Below are positions 6,233 through 13,555 of a stretch of DNA of 36,102 nucleotides, one piece after another. Both the position numbers and the translations under genes were made by a program. A model generated the notes under the pieces. The model saw only the letters and a list, made by a program, of their open reading frames with translations. It searched no databases and was not told where the DNA came from. The stretch's first letter is position 1. The number at the start of each line of letters is the position of its first letter. The DNA comes from Provencibacterium sp. (GTDB lineage: Bacteria > Bacillota > Clostridia > Oscillospirales > Ruminococcaceae): the NCBI GenBank assembly GCA_022792175.1, contig JAAWAN010000019.1, positions 1 to 36,102 on the forward strand, written 5' to 3'.

Positions 6233-6551
6233 CTCGGATTCTCCTTTCTTTTGGATCCTTTCGTTTTCCTTCCGGCTCTGCAGGGCCGAAAGTCCGGATA
6301 AAGGCAGGGTCTTCTTTCCCTCTGCACAGTCCATCTTATGTAGGGCGGCAGGGGGCGGTGCCTTCCCGCAGGGGGAGAGGGAGAAGGCCGTTTTCTGAGC
6401 TTTTTGAAAATCTGCCCGCCGGGCGGCAGAATAAAAGCGCCCGCAGCGGCTGCGGGCGCTTTTAACGCAAAATGCGAAGGGCAAAAAATAATTTGCTTTT
6501 CGCCTTGTCGGCGGGGAAGGCCGGACGGGTGCAATTTCTGAGCGCCCCTGC
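6233..6551. other. Intergenic region between cotJ and pentapeptide gene
   Basis: About 320 bases with no gene. It holds the cotJA leader, a GC-rich imperfect hairpin zone at 6343-6390 (AGGGGGCGGTGCCTTCCC and neighbours) and the terminator at 6432-6464. Confidence 0.6.
6432..6464. terminator. Intrinsic terminator below the pentapeptide gene
   Basis: Perfect 14-bp stem TAAAAGCGCCCGCA / TGCGGGCGCTTTTA with a 5-base loop. A/T tracts at both bases of the stem allow use in either direction. It lies about 90 bases past the stop of the minus-strand pentapeptide gene and upstream of cotJA. Confidence 0.85.
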
Positions 6552-7169
6552 CTATTCTACGCGGCAGTGCAGGCTCGCGGCAAGGGCAATGGCCTGGGCA
6601 ACATCAATGCGCGTATTGTCCAGCACAGCCGCCTTCAGGTCGGTACCCTCGATTGCCGCGCCCCGCAGATCGGCCCCCTTGAGCTTGGCCCCGGCAATCA
6701 GCAGATGCTGCAGGCCGCATTCGCGCAGGTCGGCGCCCGTTAAATCGCATTCGCGCAGGTCTGACCCTTCAAAGGAGATGCCGGAGAGGCTGCTTTTGCG
6801 CAGCGAACAGCCAAAAAAGGAGGTGTAGGCATAGCTGCCGCCCGAGAGGATGAAGGTATCGGTTTCGGCGCCGGAAAAAAAGCTGCCGGTGCATTTGCAG
6901 CTGCAAAAGCGCGCAGAAAACAGCTGGGCATTTTCAAAAATGCAGTTTAAAAAGGCGCAGCCCGCGGCTTCGAGGGCCCCCATTTGGGCAAAGCGAAAGC
7001 TGCAGCTTTCAAACAGGCAGTTTTCCATTAAACATTCCTGCAGGTCGCATCCATCAAACCGGCAGTTTCGGTAGCTTTTTCCCTGCCAGCTTTCGCCGCT
7101 GAAATTTTCACCGGAAAAGTCCTGGCCTGAAAAACAGATCGATTGCTTCTGCTCCAAAAAAATCTCCAT
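6552..7169 (-). CDS. Pentapeptide-repeat protein
   Basis: 205 residues made almost wholly of tandem A(D/N/S)LxX-type pentapeptides. There is a Cys/Phe-rich first half (CRFDGCDLQECLMENCLFESC) and a classical second half (SDLRECDLTGADLREC, AKLKGADLRGAAIEGTDL), predicting a right-handed quadrilateral beta-helix. There is no signal peptide or membrane segment. Some family members mimic DNA and protect gyrase (Qnr-like, MfpA-like), but most have no known role and nothing here singles out that activity. The many cysteines on the helix faces are notable. The assigned ATG has GGGAAGG directly abutting, so the true start could be a few codons further in. Confidence 0.85.
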   Translation of the reverse strand: MEIFLEQKQSICFSGQDFSGENFSGESWQGKSYRNCRFDGCDLQECLMENCLFESCSFRFAQMGALEAAGCAFLNCIFENAQLFSARFCSCKCTGSFFSGAETDTFILSGGSYAYTSFFGCSLRKSSLSGISFEGSDLRECDLTGADLRECGLQHLLIAGAKLKGADLRGAAIEGTDLKAAVLDNTRIDVAQAIALAASLHCRVE

Positions 7170-7216
7170 CCTTCCCGCGGCCCTGCCGCATGAATTTTTC
7201 GGACTTTATCGTAAAA

Positions 7217-7244
7217 GCCTTCTGCGGCCGATGCCGCAGAAGGC
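7217..7244 (-). terminator. Terminator-like hairpin in the leader of the pentapeptide gene
   Basis: A 12-bp perfect stem (GCCTTCTGCGGC / GCCGCAGAAGGC) with a 4-base loop, followed on the minus strand by TTTTAC. It lies between the candidate minus-strand promoter (7357-7384) and the gene start at 7169, so it could attenuate that transcript. Confidence 0.55.
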
Positions 7245-7333
7245 CGCATTGGCCTTTGACCGGGAGTTTACAGGCAGCTGTCTGCCCGCTTTGCGCGTTC
7301 GGCGGGCCACTGACAGGCTGGATGAAAAACGAT

Positions 7334-7384
7334 TTGCGTTTTAGAGTGCGCACTTATTATACTGTGTATAAAACAAAGCCGCAA
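7334..7384. promoter_or_regulatory. Overlapping divergent promoters (glucokinase + / pentapeptide -)
   Basis: Plus strand: TTGCGT 7334-7339, 18 bp, TATACT 7358-7363. Minus strand: TTGCGG 7384-7379, 17 bp, TATAAT 7362-7357. The two -10 elements share bases, so RNA polymerase cannot occupy both at once. Region 7170-7556 contains no gene. Confidence 0.5.
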
Positions 7385-7556
7385 GCCCCTGTGGGCGTTT
7401 GGGGGACTGCATCTTCGGAGAAAGGCAAATAATGGAGGCCGGCAGCCATATTTTTCATTTTTATTTCCTTTGCGGCCGCAAAGGCGGTTGACGCAGGAGG
7501 TGGTTCATGATATCTTAAGGGAAAAGAAGCATGCAAAATAATGGGGAGGAAAGGTT

Positions 7557-8510
7557 ATGGCCTATTCTATTGGTATTGATATCGGAGGGACCTCCATCAA
7601 AGCGGGTCTGGTGGATGAGGAGTATAAAATTGTGCGCAGCATGGCGCTGCCCACCCTGTCCTGTGAAGGGAAGGATGAGGGCGAGAAGGTGGCAGCCTGT
7701 GTTGTCCGGCTGATGCAGGAGCTCTGCGCGCAGCAGGGGATCGGCCTTTCTGATCTGCGTTCGGCTGGTGCGGGCATCCCCGGCTCGATCGATATTGAAA
7801 ACGGCATCGTTGTTTATGCCAACAATATCGATCTGCACAACTTTCCGCTGCGGGAGATGGTGAAGGAAAAAACCGGAATCGCCCTGCAGATGGCCAACGA
7901 TGCCGATGCCGCCGCCTATGGCGAATACCGCGCGGGCGCTGCGGCCGGCTGCCAGAGCTGCATTTTGATAACGCTGGGGACCGGCCTGGGCGGCGGCTTT
8001 ATCAAGGACGGAAAGGTTTACTCCGGCTACAACCAGCGCGGCGGTGAGTTTGGCCACACGGTTGTGCAGGTGGGCGGCGCGCCCTGCACCTGCGGCCGGA
8101 AGGGGTGTCTTGAGGCATATGCTTCGGCGACCGGCCTTATCCGGCTGACGCGGGAGGCTATGGAACGCGAGGGCGGCTCGCTGATGTGGAAGCTTGCCGG
8201 CGGAGAGCTGGAAAAGGTGGACGGCAAGACCGCCTTTGATGCGATGGAGCAGGGGGATATCGCCGGCAAAGCGGTGGTGGATACCTACATCCGCTATCTG
8301 GCCTGCGGGATTGCCAACTTCATCAATGTGCTGCATCCGGACATGATCTGCCTGGGCGGCGGTGTCTCCCACAGCGGAGATGCGCTGCTGCTGCCGCTAC
8401 GCGCAGCGGTGGCGCTGGAGGTTTATGGCGGAATGGATGAGCGCACCACCCGCCTGGAGCTGGCGACGCTTGGAAACAGCGCCGGCATTATCGGCGCCGC
8501 GCTGCTGTAA
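7557..8510 (+). CDS. glcK: ROK family glucokinase
   Basis: 317 residues. An N-terminal phosphate-1 motif DIGGTSIKAG (8-17) binds ATP, and the catalytic Asp lies in ANDADAAAYGE (about 105). The ROK signature follows: GGEFGH (about 160) and the zinc-binding CTCGRKGCLE (about 178-187). LGTGLGGG is the second phosphate loop. ROK glucokinases phosphorylate cytoplasmic glucose to glucose-6-phosphate for glycolysis. No DNA-binding domain is present, so it is an enzyme, not a NagC/XylR-type repressor. Start supported by GGGAGG seven bases upstream. It stands alone between its promoter (7334-7363) and a terminator. Other hexoses as substrate remain possible. Confidence 0.9.
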   Translation: MAYSIGIDIGGTSIKAGLVDEEYKIVRSMALPTLSCEGKDEGEKVAACVVRLMQELCAQQGIGLSDLRSAGAGIPGSIDIENGIVVYANNIDLHNFPLREMVKEKTGIALQMANDADAAAYGEYRAGAAAGCQSCILITLGTGLGGGFIKDGKVYSGYNQRGGEFGHTVVQVGGAPCTCGRKGCLEAYASATGLIRLTREAMEREGGSLMWKLAGGELEKVDGKTAFDAMEQGDIAGKAVVDTYIRYLACGIANFINVLHPDMICLGGGVSHSGDALLLPLRAAVALEVYGGMDERTTRLELATLGNSAGIIGAALL

Positions 8511-8553
8511 AAAGCTGCTGCAAAATAGCCTTTTGGGGAAATCATGCGCAAAA

Positions 8554-8602
8554 AATCGGCCCTCAAAAAGAAGCTCAAAGAGCTTCTTTTTGAGGGCCGA
8601 TT
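8554..8602. terminator. Terminator between convergent glcK and DNA glycosylase
   Basis: Perfect 22-bp stem (8554-8575 / 8581-8602) with a 5-base loop. The stem contains an internal AAAAA/TTTTT block. It serves both convergent genes. Confidence 0.85.
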
Positions 8603-8676
8603 CCCATTAACAGGTCTGGTTTTCCTGCAACCGGAGAGATGTTTTGGCGGCCTCTTACAATATATACATATACCGA

Positions 8677-9549
8677 TTATCTTGCGCCGGTCTTTTCCTG
8701 ATCCAGAGCGCCGGGGCAGGTGCGGCAGTAATGAAAAAGATACTGCTGCAAAATACCTGCAATGGGAGAGAAAGCCTCCGGAAAGCCCTCAGGGTAGAGC
8801 TGGGAAAGAGCCCGGTTAATCCAGACATCCCTCGGAAAGCATTCGCTGCGTCCGCAGCCATAGAGCAGCGCGCACTCTGCCACCTTCGGCCCGACGCCAT
8901 AGATACTGCGCAGCTGTTTTCGTGCCTGCTCCACCGGCAGGCTGTAAAGCGATGACAGGCTGATTTCCCCCGCTGTGACACGCACGGCAGCATCATGGAT
9001 ATATTTGGCCCGGAATCCCGCGCGCAGCAGGGAAAGCTGCTCCCCGTTCAGCGCGGCGACGGCGGCAGGGGAGGGGAAGGCATGGGTAAAGGCGGCATCC
9101 TCCTTTGGCAGCGCAGGGGCGGGGATAAGAGGGCCGGCCTGCAGGCAGAGCGCCTGCACGATGCGGCGGATGCGGGCAATATGATTGTTCTGGCTGATGA
9201 TGAAGGTGCACAGCGCCTCCCACGGGTCCTGCCGCAGCAGCCGGGTGCCCGGGCAGTAGGCGATGGCCCGCTGCATGACGGGATCGCCGGCAGCCTCTGC
9301 TTTCAGCGCGCCATAATCACGCTGCAGGTCAAAATAGTCCATCCAGAAATTTTCGCAGCCCCCCGGACACCAGCATTCAATCTGCAGCGCATCGCCCATC
9401 TGCCGAAAGCGGGCAAAGCGGCTTCCCGCCACTCCCTCCCAGCGGCCGTCTGCAGCGGGGCGAAAGCGGAAGGCCTGTCCGCAGTCGAGCGTCTGGGAGG
9501 GGTCGAAGTCCTCGGGGTGGTGCAGCGGCAGGCGGATAAGGTGGGGCAT
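8677..9549 (-). CDS. OGG1-type 8-oxoguanine / AlkA-like DNA glycosylase
   Basis: 290 residues. The N-terminal domain with LDCGQAFRFRP (about 22-32) is typical of OGG1-like proteins, followed by a HhH-GPD domain. QDPWEALCTFIISQNNHIARI (about 107-126) opens the domain. The helix-hairpin-helix region reads LRSIYGVGPKVAECALL (about 215-231), with the catalytic Lys in GPKVAEC, and DVWINRAL supplies the catalytic Asp. The enzyme removes oxidised purines in base-excision repair and cuts the strand by lyase action. The C-terminus has a CxxC-like pair (HYCRTCPGA). The ATG follows AGGAGAG. Alkylated bases are an alternative substrate, but the OGG N-domain favours 8-oxoG. Confidence 0.88.
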   Translation of the reverse strand: MPHLIRLPLHHPEDFDPSQTLDCGQAFRFRPAADGRWEGVAGSRFARFRQMGDALQIECWCPGGCENFWMDYFDLQRDYGALKAEAAGDPVMQRAIAYCPGTRLLRQDPWEALCTFIISQNNHIARIRRIVQALCLQAGPLIPAPALPKEDAAFTHAFPSPAAVAALNGEQLSLLRAGFRAKYIHDAAVRVTAGEISLSSLYSLPVEQARKQLRSIYGVGPKVAECALLYGCGRSECFPRDVWINRALSQLYPEGFPEAFSPIAGILQQYLFHYCRTCPGALDQEKTGAR

Positions 9550-9655
9550 GAAGCTTCTCTCCTGTCTGTTTTTGTCCGGCGAAGCAGGCTTTTTTTCATG
9601 CGTCGGCTTTCCGGCAGGAAGGCGGCCTTTCTCTTAAAACGGGAGAGCTTTCTGC

Positions 9656-10576
9656 CTATCCCTGGATTCTTTCCCGGAAAATTTCGCCGATATCGTGAAT
9701 CGCGCGCAGAAATACCGGGATGTATTCGATATCCATGCGGGAGAGGCGGGTCTGGTTGAAGGTTTCAAAGCTCAGGTCGCCCTGATAGCCGATTTCCTTC
9801 ATCGCGCCGGTAAAGTCGTTCCAGCGCAGTGTTCCGGCAAAGGGGAGAAGATGCTGGTCATTCACGCTGTCGTTATCGTGAATATGCAACGCCTTGATGC
9901 GCCTGCCGAGAATGCGCACATATTCCCGCAGGTTTTTGCGCAGCAGGTTGAGGTGGCCGGTATCCAGACAGAGGCCGAAGCATTCGCTGCCCGCCTTCTC
10001 GTTGAGCGCATCAATATAGCGCACCGCCTCGAAGGGGTTCGAGCAGGTGCCCTCGAAGTTGCAGCCGCCCAGGTGCGTAAACAGGTTTTCCAGGCAGACG
10101 GTGACCTTCGTTTGCTTTAAAACGGGAATCAGCGATTCATAGAGATGGGCGTTCATCCGATCGACATCCCCGGCGGAGAGCTCCGGCTCGGCGGGCGAGC
10201 AGGAGATGCCATGGATAATGAGGTTTTTGCAGCCTACCGCATCGCAAAGGCGGATGCAGCCCTTATAAATCTCTATCATATAATCATCCGACTGCGGGAT
10301 GCCCCGCACATGCGCCGGAAACGGGGCATGTGCCTGGGAAATCGAGAGGCCGCTTTTTTGAATGGCTTCTATCTCTTCCCGGTAATGATCCAGAATTTCC
10401 GGCAGCGGCCGCTCGAAAATGCAGGAGGGGAAGTGCCCCTCCTTCAGCTGTCCGGGGGAGAGCGCATGGTCAATATTCCAGTCGATTCCCTCAAAGCCGA
10501 TTTCCCGCAGCAGCCGGTAGCCTCTTTCAAAGCCAAAATCGTCTACAACGTCACCTGTCTGAATGCAGATTTTCAT
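9656..10576 (-). CDS. Sugar phosphate isomerase/epimerase-like TIM barrel (AP_endonuc_2)
   Basis: 306 residues with the xylose-isomerase-like TIM-barrel pattern: GFEGIDW near the N-terminus, SQAHAPFP (about 80), NLIIHG (about 117), CLENLF (about 160), metal ligands in CLDTGHLNLL (about 203), HIHDND (about 230) and SFETFN near the C-terminus. The His/Glu/Asp set fits a divalent-metal site. Members isomerise or epimerise keto-sugars, sugar phosphates or inosose. The substrate cannot be predicted and no sugar operon surrounds it. The ATG has AAAGGGAG nine bases upstream. It lies downstream of the redox operon on the same strand and may share its transcript. Confidence 0.8.
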   Translation of the reverse strand: MKICIQTGDVVDDFGFERGYRLLREIGFEGIDWNIDHALSPGQLKEGHFPSCIFERPLPEILDHYREEIEAIQKSGLSISQAHAPFPAHVRGIPQSDDYMIEIYKGCIRLCDAVGCKNLIIHGISCSPAEPELSAGDVDRMNAHLYESLIPVLKQTKVTVCLENLFTHLGGCNFEGTCSNPFEAVRYIDALNEKAGSECFGLCLDTGHLNLLRKNLREYVRILGRRIKALHIHDNDSVNDQHLLPFAGTLRWNDFTGAMKEIGYQGDLSFETFNQTRLSRMDIEYIPVFLRAIHDIGEIFRERIQG

Positions 10577-10644
10577 TTTTGATGCGCTCCCTTTTCCGGT
10601 TAAAATGTGAAAGACCGCCCCTTTCGCCCTCAGGCGAAGGGATG

Positions 10645-11184
10645 TCAGCCGGCTGTCTGCTGCAGCGCCTTGTCCAGCTCGGCGCTGTAATGGGTAAACA
10701 TGGAATCAGCGTCCCCCGCTCCCAGCTGAATGCTGGACACTTTGCCATCCGCAGAGAGGATGAGGGTGTAGGGGATGCCGTCGGTCGGGTAGAGCTCTGC
10801 AATTTTTCCTTCCAGATCGAGCGCGACCGGGAAGGTGTATCCGTTTTTCTCCAAAAAGCTTTTTACAGTCTGCTCATCCTCCCCGCAGTTTACGGCCAGC
10901 AGGGCTATCCTGTCGCCATAGGCCTCGGTCAGCCGGGAGAAGGCGGGCAGCTCCGCCACGCAGGGACCGCACCAGGTGGCCCAGAAGTTTAAGAGAACCG
11001 CCCTGCCCTGCTGCTCAGAGAGCTGGAAGGTGCTGCCGTCCATGAGTGTGGCGGTAAAATCCCGGGCGTCATCCCCCACTTTGAGGGGAGCGGTTTCCTC
11101 CTTTTTAGCGCAGGCCGCCAAGAACAGGCAGAGGCAGAGAATGAAAATGATTAAAGCGGATTTTCGCGTTTTAAAGGTTCGCAT
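10645..11184 (-). CDS. TlpA-like thiol-disulfide lipoprotein
   Basis: 179 residues. A lipoprotein signal (LIIFILCLCLFLAACAKK; lipobox LAAC, Cys about 25) anchors it outside the membrane. The thioredoxin-like domain has FWATWCGPCVAELP (about 70) with the redox CGPC motif and the cis-Pro region DGIPYTLIL (about 140). TlpA/ResA proteins reduce extracytoplasmic disulfides with electrons passed through the membrane. The ATG at 11184 lies 34 bases inside the end of the 4Fe-4S membrane protein gene, with GAAAGGAAA upstream. The coupling suggests the iron-sulfur protein supplies its reducing power, in place of CcdA, which is absent here. A weak hairpin (about 10620-10640) follows. Confidence 0.88.
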   Translation of the reverse strand: MRTFKTRKSALIIFILCLCLFLAACAKKEETAPLKVGDDARDFTATLMDGSTFQLSEQQGRAVLLNFWATWCGPCVAELPAFSRLTEAYGDRIALLAVNCGEDEQTVKSFLEKNGYTFPVALDLEGKIAELYPTDGIPYTLILSADGKVSSIQLGAGDADSMFTHYSAELDKALQQTAG

Positions 11185-12035
11185 GACTTCGTTTCCTTTC
11201 CAAAATAGATTGCTTTTTGGGGGCAGAGGCGGGCGCAGTGCCCGCACTGGATGCATTCGCGGTCTCCCACCCGCTTTACGTCCATCTCACAGGAGCGCAC
11301 GCACCGGCCGCAGCCGCTGCAGTGGCTTTCATCCACCCGCATTCCCCATAGCGCCAGCCGGCAAAACAGCGAATAGATGGCGCCCAAAGGGCAGAGAAAG
11401 CGGCAGAATGCCCGGTAGAGAAAGACGCACAGCGCTAAAATGCCCAGACACAGGAGCGTTTTCCACCAAAAGAGCATCCCCGCGAGCGAGCGGTAGTCCG
11501 CCCGAAGGGCCATCAGCGCAAAGCCGCCTTCCAGCGTTCCCGCCGGGCAGATGAACTTGCAGAAGGCGGGCACGGGCATCCCTTTAGAAAAGGCATAGAA
11601 GATGGGCAGGGCCACGACGAAGAGTATCAGGATGCCATATTTCAGCCAGCAGAGCCGGCGGGTCCAGCGGCTTTTTCTGATTTTCGGGGTGGGGAGCTTG
11701 TGGAGTATTTCCTGAATCAGTCCGAATGGGCAAAGAAAACCGCACACCACCCGCCCCAGCAGCAGCCCGCTCAGCAGCAGAAACCCGGTGATATACAGCG
11801 GCAGCTTATGAGGCAGGCTGCTCAGCGCATTTTGCAGAGCACCCAGCGGGCAGGAGGCCACCGCCCCGGGACAGGAGTAGCAGTTGAGGCCCGGAACACA
11901 CACGCCCTTCACCGCCCCTTTGTAGATGGTTCCTTTCGCAAAACCGGGAAGATAAGCATTATAGAGCAGGGCGCTGAAAAGCTGGATAAAGCGGCGCCGT
12001 AGCGGCAGTCTGCCTTCTTTTTTACCCAATTCCAA
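11151..12035 (-). CDS. Membrane 4Fe-4S ferredoxin-type protein (NapH/YccM-like)
   Basis: 294 residues from TTG at 12035 (GGAG five bases upstream; GTG at 12038 is also possible). There is a cysteine cluster NCYSCPGAVASCPLGAL (about 47-62). At least four membrane segments follow, two preceded by cysteine motifs (CGFLCPFG and CRFLCPLGAI). The C-terminal part has two ferredoxin motifs, CSGCGRCVRSCEMD and CIQCGHCARLCPQKA, for two [4Fe-4S] clusters. NapH/NosR-type relatives carry electrons across or along the membrane. It overlaps both neighbours, the CXXC microprotein and the TlpA-like lipoprotein, so the three probably act as one electron path to extracytoplasmic thiols. That path is inference. 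Confidence 0.88.
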   Translation of the reverse strand: MELGKKEGRLPLRRRFIQLFSALLYNAYLPGFAKGTIYKGAVKGVCVPGLNCYSCPGAVASCPLGALQNALSSLPHKLPLYITGFLLLSGLLLGRVVCGFLCPFGLIQEILHKLPTPKIRKSRWTRRLCWLKYGILILFVVALPIFYAFSKGMPVPAFCKFICPAGTLEGGFALMALRADYRSLAGMLFWWKTLLCLGILALCVFLYRAFCRFLCPLGAIYSLFCRLALWGMRVDESHCSGCGRCVRSCEMDVKRVGDRECIQCGHCARLCPQKAIYFGKETKSCEPLKRENPL

Positions 12036-12198
12036 CACACTCCAGACAGATGCGCACCGCCTTTTGCAGGGTGTCCCGGTAGCCCCCCTGCAGAATGCCG
12101 CCCACAAGCAGCAGCGCGCCCGAAACGGCAAGCAGCAGGCGCGCCGCCTGGCGGATTTTTCTTCCGGCCGGCTCCCGGCCGGGCTGGTTTGCGTTCAA
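12022..12198 (-). CDS. CD1871A-like CXXC-motif membrane microprotein
   Basis: A 58-residue gene from TTG at 12198, supported by AAAGGAGGG seven bases upstream. A basic N-terminus (PGREPAGRKIRQAAR) is followed by one membrane helix (LLLAVSGALLLVGGILQGG, about 21-39) and a C-terminal ICLECVGIG with a CxxC pair. This architecture, one TM then a terminal CLEC(I/V)GIG, matches the CD1871A family of Clostridia, whose function is unknown. Its stop overlaps the start of the 4Fe-4S protein gene. A CxxC exposed next to the membrane, beside an iron-sulfur protein and a TlpA-like protein, suggests a thiol relay or assembly partner; this is inference. Confidence 0.8.
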   Translation of the reverse strand: MNANQPGREPAGRKIRQAARLLLAVSGALLLVGGILQGGYRDTLQKAVRICLECVGIG

Positions 12199-12255
12199 AA
12201 AAAGCCCTCCTTTATCCGATGCAGCAGGATGTTTTTCTGCTTTTGATTCCTTTTT

Positions 12256-12283
12256 ATTATAGCGGTTTCCGGATATTTTGCAA
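12256..12283 (-). promoter_or_regulatory. Promoter of the CXXC/4Fe-4S/TlpA operon
   Basis: On the minus strand TTGCAA (12283-12278), a 16-bp spacer, then TATAAT (12261-12256), about 58 bp before the TTG start at 12198. Confidence 0.7.
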
Positions 12284-12310
12284 GCCGCTTTCTGCGTGGC
12301 GGAAGAAGGT

Positions 12311-12339
12311 TTGTCTTCCCCCGGTTTTAATGCTATACT
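12311..12339 (+). promoter_or_regulatory. Promoter of the DUF6062 gene
   Basis: TTGTCT (12311-12316), a 17-bp spacer, TATACT (12334-12339), 60 bp before the ATG at 12399. Divergent from the redox operon promoter with about 27 bp between their -35 elements. Confidence 0.65.
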
Positions 12340-12398
12340 TGTTTTATATTTGTATGGGCCGCTAAAAAAAGCGCGGCCGGGAAGGAGGACGGCAAAAG

Positions 12399-13097
12399 AT
12401 GAAGGATACCATTTATACCATACCCATCAGCGAGGTTTTTGAGCCGAAGGAGGGCTGTCCCATCTGCCGCATGCGCGACATGCTCGAGGAGCGCAGCATT
12501 GAGTATATCATGGGCGCGGCGATGATGGAGCCGGATGTTCGGGTGGAGACGAACCGCGTCGGTTTCTGCGAGGATCACCTGCGCCGGATGCTGCCGCGCA
12601 AAAACCGCCTTTCCATCGGGCTGATGTTTCAGTCGCATCTCGATTATCTGCGGCAGGAGATTATCCGGGCCGCCGCGCCTGCTCGGGGGAAGGATCCGCG
12701 CACCGAAAAGGCGAAAACGGCGGCGGAGGGCTGCTTTGTCTGCAGCCGCATTGCCCAGTCGATGGACCGCATGCTCGATACGACGCTGCGCATGTGGGAG
12801 AAGGAGGAGTCCTTCCGCGCGCTTTTTTCGCAGCAGGAGTTTCTCTGCTTTTCCCACTACCAGCGGCTGCTCTGCGCCGCGCAGGAGAAGCTGGGCAAAA
12901 AGATCTATCCGGCCTTTTCGGAGGCGATCGGCCTTTTGGCGCTCAAAAAGCTGGATGCCCTTAAAACCGATATCGACGACTTTTGCAACCTGTTTGATTA
13001 CCGTTCCCCTGCTTCCGGTCCGGTTCCGGAGCACCTGCGCACCTCGATTGAGCGCACGGCCGCCTTTTTAAGCGCCAGGGAATTTCTTCCCAAATAG
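12399..13097 (+). CDS. DUF6062 family cysteine-rich protein
   Basis: 232 residues, predicted soluble. Cysteine/histidine sets recur: EGCPICRMRDMLEE (about 18-31), GFCEDHLRRM (about 55-64), EGCFVCSRIAQSM (about 109-121) and FLCFSHYQRLL (about 147-157). This repeated CxxC then FCxxH pattern, together with the overall length, fits DUF6062, a Firmicutes family of unknown function. The paired motifs look like two related metal-binding half-domains. The ATG has AAGGAGG nine bases upstream, and the gene has its own promoter. It stands alone, divergent from a redox operon that is also cysteine-rich; no link is shown. Confidence 0.8.
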   Translation: MKDTIYTIPISEVFEPKEGCPICRMRDMLEERSIEYIMGAAMMEPDVRVETNRVGFCEDHLRRMLPRKNRLSIGLMFQSHLDYLRQEIIRAAAPARGKDPRTEKAKTAAEGCFVCSRIAQSMDRMLDTTLRMWEKEESFRALFSQQEFLCFSHYQRLLCAAQEKLGKKIYPAFSEAIGLLALKKLDALKTDIDDFCNLFDYRSPASGPVPEHLRTSIERTAAFLSAREFLPK

Positions 13098-13118
13098 GAA
13101 AAAAGGAGCGGCTCTGCT

Positions 13119-13175
13119 GGCAGGAACCGGAAAAAAACGGCGGTTTCGCGCCGGGGACGCGAAATTCGGGGCGCA
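13119..13175 (+). repeat. Diverged copy of the dispersed double-hairpin repeat (copy C)
   Basis: GGCAGGAACCGGAAAAA followed by CGGCGGTTTCGCGCCGGGGACGCG (split at the loop) and AAATTC resembles the first half of the copies at 13227 and 23547. The second hairpin (TTTGACTCC) is not kept. It begins about 20 bases after the DUF6062 stop. Confidence 0.45.
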
Positions 13176-13226
13176 AGCCTGCCCTGAAAGTGTTTTTTCA
13201 TAAGGGTCTGTTGCAAAATGCTTATT

Positions 13227-13312
13227 CCGGCCTGTAGGAACTGGGAAAAGGGCGGTTTCGCCCGCGATAGGCGGGCGAAATTTGACTCCGGTGGAGTCAA
13301 AAGCCGTTTTTC
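13227..13312 (+). repeat. Dispersed double-hairpin repeat, copy A
   Basis: Hairpin 1 is TTTCGCCCGC / GCGGGCGAAA (13256-13280). Hairpin 2 is TTTGACTCC / GGAGTCAAA (13281-13301). They abut and are followed by AGCCGTTTTT. The last 67 bases match copy B at 23565-23631 with five differences, three of them in the loop of hairpin 1. The wider stretch 13098-13555 holds no gene, only these repeats and the palindrome that follows. Confidence 0.85.
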
Positions 13313-13360
13313 AGAAGGGACTGCCTCAAAATGCTCGCATTTTGAGGCAGTCCCTTCTGA
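13311..13360. terminator. Perfect palindromic terminator repeat (copy 1)
   Basis: 24-bp perfect arms (13311-13334 / 13337-13360) around a 2-base centre. The core GGGACTGCCTCAAAATGC recurs with one inserted G in the palindrome at 27134-27184. It abuts double-hairpin copy A. Confidence 0.75.
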
Positions 13361-13555
13361 ACCTTTCGGCAGGCTGCTTTTTTTCGTATAAACGCCTGCA
13401 TGATGGCGGATAATAACCCTGAACACGCCCGCTGGCGCCGATATTTCTGCCGCGGTTGGAAAAATCATGCAGCAATCCGGCGGATAAACGCCACTGAATC
13501 TATGAGCGCTTTTGCAATGGGCGCGAAAAAGCTAAAAAAGGAAGGATTTGTACTA

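Noticed and set aside
8995-9759. Plus-strand 254-codon frame across the DNA glycosylase
   Set aside because: Antisense to a gene with clear HhH-GPD motifs; the translation has no family pattern.
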